DNA of 64,000 nt from Setoptus koraiensis (Eukaryota; Arthropoda): contig CM106585.1 in assembly GCA_048013815.1 (NCBI GenBank), positions 12,834,001 to 12,898,000 of the forward strand, written 5' to 3'. The position numbers and the translations under genes are program-made. Positions 34,201 through 47,602 of the stretch are shown here, in pieces. The notes beneath the pieces are model-generated. The model ran no database searches, was not told where the DNA came from, and worked only from the letters and a program-made list of their open reading frames with translations. Position 1 is the first letter of the stretch. The number at the start of each line of letters is the position of its first letter.

Positions 34201-37200
34201 TCGCGCTGATCAGCCACCGGCCGGCCGGCAACAAGTGGGCACCCTGCTCCCACTGCCGCTCCCCTCGTTCGTGTCGCATCTCCCCAGATATCAGCACAGA
34301 TATCAGCACAGATATCGGCACAGATAGCAGCACAGATATCACCCTACATACCGGCCAAGATATCATCGGATATTGTCGTGCGTACATACGCCACACATAC
34401 GATCTGTGACACAGATTCTGTGCCAATGGGCGCACACACACACACAAATCGCACAATAAATAATAGTAACAGAGAGTGTCATATCGTAGATCGAGACGAA
34501 CCAAGATGTTTATTACGTCATTATAAAGTCAAAATGTTGGCCTTGTTACGCAAATAATACGCCATAATAATAACAAACATAATGCAAATGCGAAACGCTG
34601 TTGCCAATTGGCAACAGCGTCGACAGCTTGTTGCGTCATCTGCGCAAGCTGATGCAACAAGCTCGAGATGGACAATCGAGTGATCAGATGCGCACATGAG
34701 CCGGCCAACAACAGGTAGCTCGAGTAACGGTACACAATTATCTCGAGCCACAAGATTGATGGATGTGTCGACATGACACGACGGCCCAACCGAACTGCAC
34801 GGCTGCTTTCAGGGCTCACATTGTATAGGCTCGGCTAGTCGCGGAATTGCCGGCGTTGCCGGGTCGCCAGCTTGCTCTCAAACAAAAGCTTGGCCAATTG
34901 ATGCGGCGGCCGATGTGCGGCCAGAATGTGAATTATGGCCAATTGCTAATGAGCGCGCATTGTTGAAAAGAACCGGATCTTGCTGGTCGCCTATTGAGTT
35001 GATTGACCATTCGGTTGACCAAATGGCCACTGGAGCCGCCATGAGCCGCTATGAGCCACAGCGAGCCACAGTGAGCCGCAACGAGCCACAACGAGCCACA
35101 ATGAGCCACAATGAGCCGACTGGTGTCGGCCAACTGTGAATTGTCGGACAATGAAGGCTCCTTTGTTGCCACAGTCGGCTCGCGTCGGCCAGTCGGTCAG
35201 CCGGACACGAGACGAGCGGCGACCGGCCAACCTCGCAATCCGAGCGCGATACCCGAGCGCATAGCCCGGCGCACAATATTGTCGGATATGCGAGCGCATA
35301 GCCCGGCGCGCAGTATTGTCGGATGTCCGAAAATATCCGCCGCACACGATAAATGATGCCATTCAATGGGATGCCGGCGTCGAACAGACGGGCCAGCGAT
35401 TGAGCCTCGTTGGAGCGGCCAAAAATATCGCCGTCGACGAGATAGTTCAATTTGAACTATCTCGTTACTCAATCAACTCTCGCCGACTCGCCGACTCTCG
35501 CCAACTGGCGCAACAACAGCAACAACAGCAACAACAGCGGCAACAACGGCAACAACGACGACGGCAACAACAACAACAACACACACGGGCCGACGCTGGA
35601 TAAATTAGCGAGAATTGCAATTGGAGAACGGCTAAATGGCATGGCGAGAAAGAGATAAAAGGAATTCTGTGGCTCTTTTATTGTTGCTCACGTCATGGCA
35701 GCAGCGTCATGATTCATAATGAACCAAATATAATGAGAAATCTCGGCGTCATTACCGAACGGGCCGGCGCAATAAACGCCGGCGAGCTGTGCCTGTCGGG
35801 CCGGCATTTGTGCAGTTATTATGTAAGTTATAATGCAAGTTGTGTGAGTTTGCTTTGAATTTGAGCCAAGCGAGCCACTTGTTGCTCATCGTTTGTGTGT
35901 TTATCTGTGTGTGTCTCGCCACTGCACGCCGCTATTAAATGCAATATCCCAACGGCGTCCTGTTTAGACATACTATATATAAATATATTTCCTATATTTG
36001 ACTACTATTCACTATAATTTGTTGTGTTGTATAGCGCTGTTGTGGCATGCCGGCCATAACACACACCAATAGAGAGATATTCCGACAAATTAATTAATTC
36101 ATTCATTCGCCTGGCCGCGCGGCCAGGCGATTGCGTCATCTCGCGTCATTGATGAGCTCACTGGCCGCTTAACGACGATTTGTTGGCCAACTTGTTAGCT
36201 AAATGGCTCAATGGCTCGAGCATTAGTCTTGCTAGTTAGTGTTGCGAGTTATCAATTGGCTGCGTCTCGCCGAATAAATGGCCACAAATAGCCAAATGGC
36301 CAATTGTGGTGGAGCATGCACAGGTGAATTAAGGCGCATAATGGCTTAGAATGACGGCAATGAATTGTATACCAATTGGCCGCTTATTGGCCGCTCATTA
36401 GCCAATGAGCCGCCAATCATTAGCGCTGATGAAGACGCGATAATGTTTGTTGGTGTTGCCATTGAGCCACGATTATGTAATAACAATAATAATATATCAA
36501 CAAAGAGACACAAACAAACCAAAAGTCCAGGCTCAAATGTTAATTATTGCGGCTATGACACCGGCCAGTCAAGTGTCTGCAGTCGAGTGTCTGCAGTCAA
36601 GTGTCAGAGCGACTCGAGTGACCATAGTGGCCGCAGCTCAGTGAGCAGAGTGGCCGCAGCTCAGCGAGCACAGTGAGCAGAGTGGCACAATTGGCCACAA
36701 TTAGACACCTGTTTAAATTAGTGTGGCAAATAAACATGTTTAGCGTGCCAACTATGTTGCAGCAGCAACTGGCACAGGCTGGCAGCATTAGTTGGCGCAG
36801 TGGTCAGTGGTTATTTTGGTCGCTCACCTGTCGCAATTTAACTTGATTTACGGGCACAACAGGCTGCTGCTGCTGCTGGCTGTGTATTTGTTGTTGCACA
36901 ACCAGCCGCATACATTGCGTAATGGCATAATTGCTGTGTGCAACTGTGACGACGTTGGCGTTGATTGACGGCCACTTGTTACGCTTGTTGGCGCTTCATC
37001 AACAACGTCACCTCGACCATCGCTATTTAATGGGCGCATTTTGTGCGTTTGCATTGATTGGCTCCTATTGGCCGTGTGCTCCAATTGTAACAACCGTCAC
37101 ACACTCGACGGCGACATTGCGCTCGACTCAACTGGCAGCTTTATTGCCGGCTCACATTATACACATTATACACATTATATGCTATTATGCTATTATGTAA

Positions 37201-40200
37201 TATTGTTATGTAACATATATAGGCAGTAGTCGGCCGGCCAAATGTTTGAAATGCATTTGATTTGCATCGCATTATCGCTATATTGTAACTATTGTGTAAC
37301 AACTGGCCGGCCAACTTTGACGACATACCGGCGGCCAAGCTGCCACATGAGCCGCATATTAACGCCGCAAATTGCGCACAATTATTGCCCAGTCAGTTAT
37401 TTATGGCGATATTATGGCGATAGCTGTTGCGCTGGCCGGCGATGCCGAGCTCACAAATCAATCTCGCCACTGTCAGAGGCCGCGATGGTGTCTAAATTAG
37501 TCGGTGCCTCGCTTGCCGCTTGTCTCGCCCGCCAGGTTCCGTCCGGCCGACTGTGCCGAGCTCGACGCCGCCGAAACGAGCGGCTCTCTGCCGCTCGAAA
37601 AGAATCGCTCGAAAAGAATCGCTCGAAAAGAATCGCGGGCGCATCAGAGTGGCCATCGCTCAAGCGATCGCACGAGCGATTGCGCAAGAGATCACACGAA
37701 CGGCTGCGCCAGAAATACCGTTAATCTCTGATTGTATTGGCCCGTCGTCATGGCAGCAGCTGCTTGCGCCGCTGACCAACTGCGATCCGGCAACTGACCA
37801 ACTGTCAGTTGGCTGATTGGCTCGGCTGCCACTTGGGGGCGGCCGTCGTTTCAGGCTGGCGTCACTTCAGGCGGCCACAGTTGCGAGCGACACTCCATCG
37901 GATGTATCACACAAATCACGAGATATCATGAGATCACATGCCAGCTTGTTGCGCCGAGATTTTGCAGCCGACGAGCACGCCTAAAATCGATCATCGCTAA
38001 TCAATTATAAAATTAGCCCAGCGACAAGAGCCGAGAAACAATTAACGGCGACGCAACACTTTCGATGATATCATACTGCTTGTGAGCTGCTCGCCAGAGT
38101 TTCTTGCAAAGCCAATTCAGCTCGCCGGCCGCATGTCCGGCATGTCCGGCATGTCGATACGGGCCGGACATGGCAAATCTCGCCGTGTCTCTGACGGGAA
38201 TCTTTCATTTTTCATTTTTCATTTTAAAAAGTGCAAAGCGAGCTCGCCAAGCCACGGCCAAATATCGGCCGGCGCACAGCGTGCCGGACAATGGCGAGCA
38301 ATCGAAACGGCACGGCGTGCGTGCAGCTTATAATCAGATGGGCGCAGGTACAATCGGTGCGCAGGTATAATTAGTGCAGGTGAGCGCCGCGGATAATCCC
38401 GCTAATAACGCTTCTTTTTGGCCGAACTTTCTTTTGGTTTCTCTAGTCGATTGTGGCCATTTGCTGGGCCGATCTCGTGATGTGTCGGCCGGCTTTATTA
38501 ACCTCGGGCGCGATCGGCCGGCAACGAGCGCTCAATGGACTCATTAAGTCGAGTTGCGGGCCGGTTGCGCATTCTTGCCCGCGACTTCGAACGCAGCCCT
38601 CGAACTGTTCGAGTCGAGCACGGTCGCAGCGAGCGTTCGCCGCGTTCGCCGCGAACGTTCGACTGTTCGACGGCGTTCGAAGCGAGCGTTCGGAGCGAAC
38701 AGTGCGAGTCGAACAGTGCGAGTCGAACAGTGCGAGTCGAACTGCTCGCTGGCAGCAACAGTTGCCAGCGTAATTAAATTGCCCGAATTAGATGGCACTC
38801 GGCTGCGGATTGGCCAGCGCCAACATTCGGCCGAACGGACTGCCGAACAACGGCCAGACAGACGGCCAAACGGAGCGATTTGCACGTACTGGGGCGCTCG
38901 AGTGCCGTTAGAACGAGCCCGTGGGGCGAGATTCCATCACGGATTTGGAGGGCAGCGCAACTCTCTGGCCGCGATGCTGGCTCGTTTGTCGAGTCGCCAG
39001 TTCGCAGTTCGCGGCTCGCAGTTCGCGGCTCGCGGCGCGAACCAGAAGGAATTCGCCAATTGCAATTTGCAGCCGCGGCACCGTTTCGGCTTAAACACTC
39101 GAAGCGCTGATAATCTCTGGCCCTATTCGCGCCGTCGATTCTGTATGATTGCACATGCGAATCCACGAGCGAATTTGCGGATAATTCCACATTTAATTCC
39201 GTGCTTAATAACATGCAAAACTGCGTGCACAACGCGCCAGCGGACGGAGCAACATAATTACTGCAGACGGGCGAGCAGATGATGAGGGCCATTTAATCAG
39301 CGGCTCCACTCGCCAACCGGCCAACCGGCCAATATTTGCATGCACTTGCCGAGTGGTCAGCGTGTTGAGCCGAGTGCCGTGCGTCAACTTGCAGTGCTCA
39401 ACACGCTGACCACTCCAAGTTGGCGCGCGGCGCCGCTAGGCGGCGCTCGATAATTGCCACTTGCTGCTGGCTGCCAGCTTTGGGTTCATGCGTCCAACAA
39501 ATGGTGCCCATTGTGGCCACTTTGCCCGTCGCTCGCCGTTGCCCGTCGCCCGATGTTGCCCGTCGCCCGATGTTGGCCGCCGGTCGGTCGGGCCGAACGG
39601 GCAACAGCGCCAACAATTGGTATCAATACAATGAGCGCGATGCAAAACAAGTCGCAAGTGGCTGCCGATGGCGCGATCGTGCGACTCATTGTGATTCGCG
39701 GTGACGGACACATCGGTGGCACTCAAGCGAACAGGTAGCCGGTCGTCGGTCGTCATATTTTGGCCGTTGTTGTTGTTGTGACAACAATGGCCAAAATATG
39801 ACCACTCCAATGGCCACTCAATGGCAGCCGCGAACCGAGAGCCGCGAACCGAGAGCCGCGAAACGAGAGCTTCGAAATGAGAGCTTCGAAATGAGAGCTG
39901 CCACCGGTGGCCGAATGGAGGATGCTTGCCGAATCGCTCAATTGGTCGGTGCGGCTCGGCCGACGATCGCCAGCAAGAGCGGCGCTCGCCGAGAGAGATG
40001 GCAAATTGGACAGAGCGAGAGAGATGGCAAATTGGACAGAGCGAGAGAGAGAATTAACACTTTTGTTGGGTCTCTTTGTGCTGCGAGCGCCTGTCAAATG
40101 TTTTGTCCATATTCAAGGCAAACAACAACTCGCTGCCACAATGAATAGACCCAATGCCAATCACCGCCGCGATTTGATTTTGTGCGCGGCCATTCTCAAT

Positions 40201-43200
40201 CCCGACCGGCGACCCGCGACTCCCGACCGGCGACTCGCGACCGGCGACTGCCGACCCGCGACTCGCGACTTGCGCTGGCAGTTTCGCCGCCGAGCGGGCC
40301 GAAGCTGTCGAGCGGGCCGGCGCTCGGGCAAGCCGAAACCCAGTGAAACAAAATCAGAGTCGGCCGACAACAACAAGTGTCTCAATGCACTTGAGCGCAT
40401 GATCGATGGGCGCGAGCGGCCGTCTACGCACGGTAAACAAATTTTATCATTATTTTTATTTCGACAACGGCATTTATCATGCGTTATCATGTGCGTTCGC
40501 AGAACAAAGGCCGCTCTCTCTGTTGATTGCTGCCGATATTTGCCGATGAATCGCTGATAAACTGCTGCCAGACCAACGATAAACTGCTGCCCGAGCGACC
40601 AAAAACGCTGCCAGAGCGACCAAAAACGCTGCCAGAGCAACCATAAACTGCTGACAAACTGCCGATAGAGCGGCCCTAATTGTTGCGCAGCCAGGCCAAT
40701 TAGTGCGCCAAACGCAAATGCATCATGCACAACAGGTAAACAGTCGCCGGGCTGCAAATTGCTGCTGGTCTAGTTAGCCAGTGATCGATCGGACCGACTA
40801 ATGGGCCGCCAACAGCAAACAAGCGGCGACAATTGCCGGCCCGAAGGCCAGCCTCGCCGGTGCTTTACCTGGCCATTATCTCGGGCCGGTGGCGGGCAAA
40901 AGCTCCACTCCACTTGCGGGCAAAACGCCGGCGAAACGCCAGCAAAATGCGAGCGAAATCGGGCGAGATGCGAGCAAATCGAAGCGAGGGCAAAGCGCAG
41001 GTAAATCGGAGCGAAATGGGAGTAAGGCTCCGAGGACGGCCATTAATTGGCAGCGTCGCAGAGTGGAAAGTAATTAATTTTGCGCCTGTGCATCCCCCAA
41101 TGCAAACAACACACAATTTGAGGCGCAATTAATTAGTGCGACGCTGCCCGAAACGCTGCTCCATTGCGGCCCGAGTGGCACAGACGAAATCATAATCCGA
41201 TAAGAGATAATTTGCAAAAATTGATGCTCTTTTACATGCGAGTGACCATTGGAAACTTACCATTTAATTTCATGCTCTTGATGTCCACTAAAAGCGTTGG
41301 CACGCCCGCCAATCTTGCGCCGCTTTCCCGCAGCGACTCCTCGAACGCCATGCCAATTTGCGGCGCCGCATACACTATGCTCTCGGACAACAGTACCCGG
41401 AAGCTCACTAAAATGCCCACGGGTAAGGCACGTCTGCGTGGACATTGGGCGTTTGGGCATTTAAATTGGACCATTTGCACCGATTAATAATAGTAAGTTG
41501 TTGTTATCGTTTTCATGTTGATGGTCGATGACGGCAATGACCATGTTGATGATGAAAATGGTGATGCCGGTGACGATGATGACGATGGCGATGATGGCAG
41601 CGGTGACCATGCAATTGATGGCGAAACGTAATGATGAGATAGAATAATAATTAGATATGGCATATCAACACATTGGCAACATCACATCGCAAGCGTCATT
41701 ATGCGACATGACAGCTAATTGCGCAACATGCAGCCCATTATGCGTACAACATGTATCACTATGTATTACATAATGCATCGGATATGCGCCACATTCAAGG
41801 TGAACATGAGCAACATTGTGCATGTTAACTGTGTTTGCTGTCTAATTAGCAATTTACTCCTATTTTATTAAATTATATCTTAGATTTAGTGGCATTATGT
41901 CTCGCTTGCTCACATTTCGAACAAACTTGACCGTTTTGGCCACTCGGGCCATTTCTGGCAGAGCTGGCCATTTGGCTGGCCATTGGCCGAAATGGGCCGA
42001 GCGGCCAAACTGGCCAGCGGGCTCAACAGTGTTGAGTCAACACACACACACACTGTTTGTACTTACGTTATTGAGGTGACTTCGGATCGGCCATAAAATC
42101 GTCGCATGTCGTTGCCTCTGAATACCTGATCGAGCTGTTTGTTGTGGCGGTCAATTAAGTTGGTTAGGTTCGTTAGTCGGTTGGTTGGCTAATTAGCAAT
42201 TAGTGTGCGATGCGAGTCTCGTCGCAACAACAGGATGCAACTCATGGCAAACTCATGGCAAACTCATGGCAAACTCATGCCAAACTCACAGCCTCACTCG
42301 GGCTACTCACCAATTTGACGATGCTTTCCGCCAGAGGGGAACGGGCCGAGCTCATGCTAATGGAATAGTTTTGGCTTATTATCACAAATTCGCCAATTAC
42401 CAATTTGCTACCTGAAATTGTGATGAAATTGTGATGGAATTGTGTGTGTATGAATTGCATAATTATTGCGTTATTATTATTAGTTATTATGCATATTGTT
42501 TTGCATGTCGCCGATATGACTCTCAGAGGGTATCTCTCAGATTGGGGCCATTTGGCATAATTTGGGATATTTGGGGGCTATTGGGGATATTTGGGAGGTA
42601 TTGGGAATATTTTGGGGGCATTGGGGCGAGACTTACGCAGTGGCAACTGGTCGGTGGTGTTGGCTAGTGGCTCCAGTTCGTTGGTGTGCGCTATTGTCCT
42701 GCCATTGTTTGCGTACGGCTGCTGCTGTCGATCTGTCGGTTGATAACGATTCAAGTTAGTTGGTTCAAGTTAGTTACGTTAGAATTGCGTCACGAGCTTG
42801 GATTATCGTTCAGTGTTTTGGGTATCGCCGAGTGTTTTGGGTATCGCCGAGTGTTTTGGGTATCGCCGAGTGTTTTGAATATCGTTGTGTTTAAATGTAG
42901 TCACGTTACGTAACGATGGCCGCAACTGCCAATTACGCCGGCCACTGGCGGCCACTCACTAATTGATTTGTCGGCCAGCGGCAGCATGTGCCAACAGTGG
43001 CTAGTTATGCAACAACTACAAGTTAGTTTGACAAGTCAGTTTGACAAGTCAGTTTGACGAGTTAGTTTGGGCGCATCGATGCCGCTCATGGCACAACCAC
43101 ACCAACTAATAACAACTGAAAGTAATCAGGCGCAATTTAGTGAAAAAGCTTGCGTCTTGCTGGCGGCTCCATCGGCACAACAATTCACTTTTGCGACAAC

Positions 43201-46200
43201 CCAGTTACGCTTCAATGTCTGCTCTATATCGCGCGATATCGTGCTTATGTCGTGTGCATATTGCGCGGATATTTCATGTATATCGTGCGGATATTTCGTG
43301 TATATCGCGCGGATATTTGGTGTATTGGTGGCGCCTATGTTTGGTGTATGTATAACGAGCGAGCTGGCTCACAGAGAGCTGACACACGAGGGCGAGCAGC
43401 TGATCGCTGTCATTGGTCGGTTAGTGTGAGCGGGGCCCGATGATTGATGGTCATGTTGATGTGACAATCAAGTGCTCTAATTATGTCACTAGTTCAACAA
43501 CGACAAGTCTTGTTGTAAACATTAATCTCTCTTCTCCGCTTCATGCTCGTAGTACAAGGCCCCACGTATGTGCGGCTGCCGACATTGGCTGGCACTCGAC
43601 TAGCTAGTCATGCGACTCGCACCACCATATAGCACCGCGGCACCACGGCACCACGAGGCACCACATCGCACCACATTGCACCATGCTGCACCATGCTGCA
43701 CCATATAGTGCAGCACTTGGCAAGTTGGTTGCAGTTGCATGCCAGCGACGCTGCGGGCTGCGACCCCGCGCGGGCTGAGGCTCGCCGGCGAACAAGCAAA
43801 TGAGTGAATGATGAATGGGCGGTTAAATTAAAAGTGGCTCCTCATTTGGCTGACTTGGCCGCCAGTGGGGCCACTCTGGCGCATGCTGCATCATGCTGCA
43901 TCATGCTGCATCATGTTGCACCATGTTGTATGATGTTGCATCATGTTGTATGATGTTGTATGGATGCGAGCGCGACTAATTCACTTTGCCGCCGCACTAA
44001 CTAACTAACAAACAAACCAAACCGAAGAAGCTACTCACACCGAACAGCTTTTAGCCATCAAGCGACGCGTGCTCCCATCCGCATCCACACTGCTCGACAC
44101 TGTGCCCGACGCATCCGCGCCGAATCCGCACTGTGCCCGACGTGTCCGCGCCGGTCCGCGCCGTATCCGCGCCATGTCCGCGCTATATCCGCGGCATATT
44201 CGCGGTATATGGACATTGTGTGGATACCATCGTACAAAGTGGATACCATCAGGCTACAGAGTGGACACTGGCGCGCAGAGTGGACACTGGCGCGTGGTGC
44301 GGACATCCAAATGTGCAAATCCGAAGCGGAGGCCACATGCTAATGGACAGTTACGGTTTTGGGCCGTATCAAAAGCGTCGCCAAACGCACGTTACAAGCG
44401 TTTCACTTGATCAATCACACGACGACCATCAACAGCCAAGAGAGGGAGCTGTGCGCCTAATTAGCGGCCACTCACTCACCATTAGTCGCTGACCATTACT
44501 TGTCGCTGTGAGTTGCTCTTTTGCGTCGCCAAAGCTGCTCTTTGCGCTGCAAACAGCGGCCGCGCAACAACAATGGCCCCGACTAATAACAGTCTCATCA
44601 CACTCTGTTACACTCTCCCTCACTCGGGCGTCTGGGAGCCGCTTGCGAGCAGTCGTCACTGTGCCAACAGCGAGTGATAACTGGTCAGAGCAGCGAGCAG
44701 CGTGCGGCCGCGCCATCAACTGACCGGAAGTAAATGGGGCCGCAGCGATAATGCAGCCATGATAAGCGGCCGTTAACTAATGCTCAGTGTTTAGGTGGCG
44801 CTGAATGGGGCGCCGAGCAAAATATATTTTGTTTGTGTGCATTATCTCTGGCGCACTCAACAATAGACAAGTAAGTGATGATGGCTCGCTCCATCTCATT
44901 ACCGGCTGCGTCCGTCGCTCGCATCGCGCAAAATTGTCGAGTTTGGCCCGCACAGTCCGGCCCGCACAGTCCGGCCCGCACAGTCCGGCCCACACTTGGG
45001 CCAACAGTGCACAGTCCGGCCAACAGTGCAAAGTGCAGTGCCGGTCTGCGCGGACACGGGCCGCATCCGTTGTGCGCGTTCGGGCAAGTTGCGGGCAAGT
45101 CGCGGGCTTCGGCCAGATACAAAACGACCGCTGACAAGAGTCAGTGTGTCCAAGTCACAATCGCATAGTGCCCGTCACTATAGAGATGATGCAATTTGCC
45201 TATATCGGAGTGACACGTAAACAGCAGCCATGACATGCCAAGCGACATGCCAAGACTCTCGACGAGACTCTCGACAACAGTGACAAAGGCACACACCGAG
45301 CTAATTAAGGCGAGTCGCTAATTAAAGAGTTGAGATAACGCACAACGATGATTGCGATTGCGCAATTGGAGCATGGTTATATTATTATTGGCGCATGCAA
45401 TCAGAATGCAACGGCCAGTCACTCAAAATAATCAATTGCACTTGTCAAATGGAATCGCTGCTCATGTGATGACGATTATTATTATTACTTTTGGTATTAT
45501 TATTGTCGCTGTTATTATTGTCGCTGTTATTATTGTCGCTGTTATTATCATTGCGATGGTGTCATGAGTCATGGTGACATGCCGGCGACACACAATCGCG
45601 CCACATGCCATTATGACATAACATGTCATAATTGAGTAATGTGCCCAAGCCAGCAACTAATTGAGTTGTCATGTAATGACGCTCAATTCAAATTACCAGC
45701 CAGATATAGCAAGCTCATGTCAGATATGGCAGCCCCATGGCAGCCATACAGCGGCCAAACAGCGGCCAAACAGCACCGGCGGACAGTGCAGTCGTCATGG
45801 CGACGAGCACTGTTACTACTATCACGTTATTGTCAGTATCTTTACTGCCAGTGATAGTATCACTGGTATTATCATTTTTATCGGCACTATTCGGCAACAG
45901 CAGCAGCAGCAGCGGCCAGCTCGAGCGCCCCAACAAACAAACACCAAGCGTCAGTTGCGACCGGCCAGCCAGCCGGTCACACGGGCCGGTTGCGTCGTGC
46001 AGCGAGCGCCATGAATGAAATTAAATCAGGCTCAATCGCACAATTACGGCCGCTTCATCGGGGCCGCTCGATTTGGGGCCGCTCGATTTGGGGCCGCTCG
46101 ATTTGGCCAGTTGATTGGGGCCAGTTGGGCCGACATATGGGCTGTATGGCTATGGTATTAGGAGTGTTGTATGAGTTTGGTACGGGTTTGGCCTTGAGTG

Positions 46201-47558
46201 GGCAATTTTTGCAACTAGCGGCAATTTTATCTGCTCTGACAAACCAATCTAGCAAACTGGGCAAACGAGCTGTAGCTGTAGCTGTGTCAGTTTGCATTTG
46301 GCACACACCAGATGCAATGTGAATGGCGAGCAACATAAATCACGTGCCATCGATACACAACACAACGGCTGATGGACGCAAGAAACAACAAATAATGATT
46401 TATATCGCCAGTGCGCAACATTGATTGGGCAGCCCGGCGACACTGGCCATTGGGTTGTGTTACATAACTGCATGCCTATGATGGATGCGAAGAGGCTTGT
46501 GTCGCAACGTGTGACACAGCGTTGCAATTGCGACAACAACAACAACAGCGACAACAGCGACAACAACAACAACAGCGGCGACACAACGACACAACGGCGG
46601 CGACAAGACGCCACGCAAAACGAGCCCCACTTTTGTATGGGAGACTGTCGCATGGGAGAGTGTTGTTTGCGACGGGAGAAAATATTTATAGCTTGTGGTG
46701 CAGTTATAGTGCAGTTACAGCACTACTCACAAACTCACAAACTCACAAACTCACACACTCACACACTCACACACTAATCGCTCGCCAGCCAGTTCAGCGG
46801 CCAGTTCAGCGGCCAGTTCAGCGGCCAGTTCAGCGGCCAGTTCAGCGGCCAGTTTGGACATTCGGGCGTTTGGGCGTTCGGACGTTTGGGCGTTCGGACG
46901 TTCGGTCGCTGCGATGTCGCTGCCATCGTGCGATCTGGCGAGCTTGCGTTGCGCCACTGGCATCGGCCGATCGCCAGCAACAATATCGAGAGCAACAACG
47001 TCGAGAGCGACAACGTCGAGCCAACAACATCGAGCGAGCGGGCACAGTAACTGGGACCATTAGCTGCGCGCGTATGTCATTGGTCATTGCATCATTAGGG
47101 GGCGCCCAGTGTCATTTGGTGGGCCGTTTGTTGTTTGTCGATCGATTCGGTTGCATCGTTTTGGAGAGCTGTCAGCTGCTGTCAATTGCACTGTCGCTGC
47201 CGACACTGCCGGCCGCTGCCGATACTAGCGGCCGCTGGCGCCGCCGATCGGCCAGCAATGTCAGCCAGAGAAGATGATCATTTGCATATCGATCATTAGC
47301 GCTGCAAATGACGCACTTTTGCCACTTTTGCCCGGCCACACTTTTTGCCGATAAAAACTCGCTTGCTTATGCTTGCTCTCGCAAGCTTATGTAACTCGCT
47401 TATGTAACTCGCTTGCGTAACTGGCTGCCATAAACAATGGCGTGGTCACAGGCTGAAATGGGCATTCCAGCGGCAGCTAACTAGCAGCACGATTGTGTCA
47501 CCATGACACAACAACCGATACTAGCTAGTTATTGACGACAGCCAACACTGACAACTCG

Positions 47559-47602
<44 letters not shown>

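Larger units (their letters stand above)
25230..41260 (-). other. Long intron or introns of the SEA-TSP1-LDLa gene
   Basis: 16 kb between the SEA block and the TSP1 exon. GC content rises along it. It is filled with minisatellites, CAG/CAA and CA tracts and perfect hairpins. Open frames are plentiful only because the DNA is GC-rich or triplet-repetitive. A few candidate minus-strand linker exons (36828-36943, 30365-30456, 28006-28046) are listed separately with low confidence. I see no nested gene that I can support. Confidence 0.5.

Noticed and set aside
44030-44110. Minus-strand segment (SVDADGSTRRLMAKSCS) with a GTGAGT donor inside the first intron
   Set aside because: It would end in phase 2, and no acceptor at 42.73 kb gives a matching phase.
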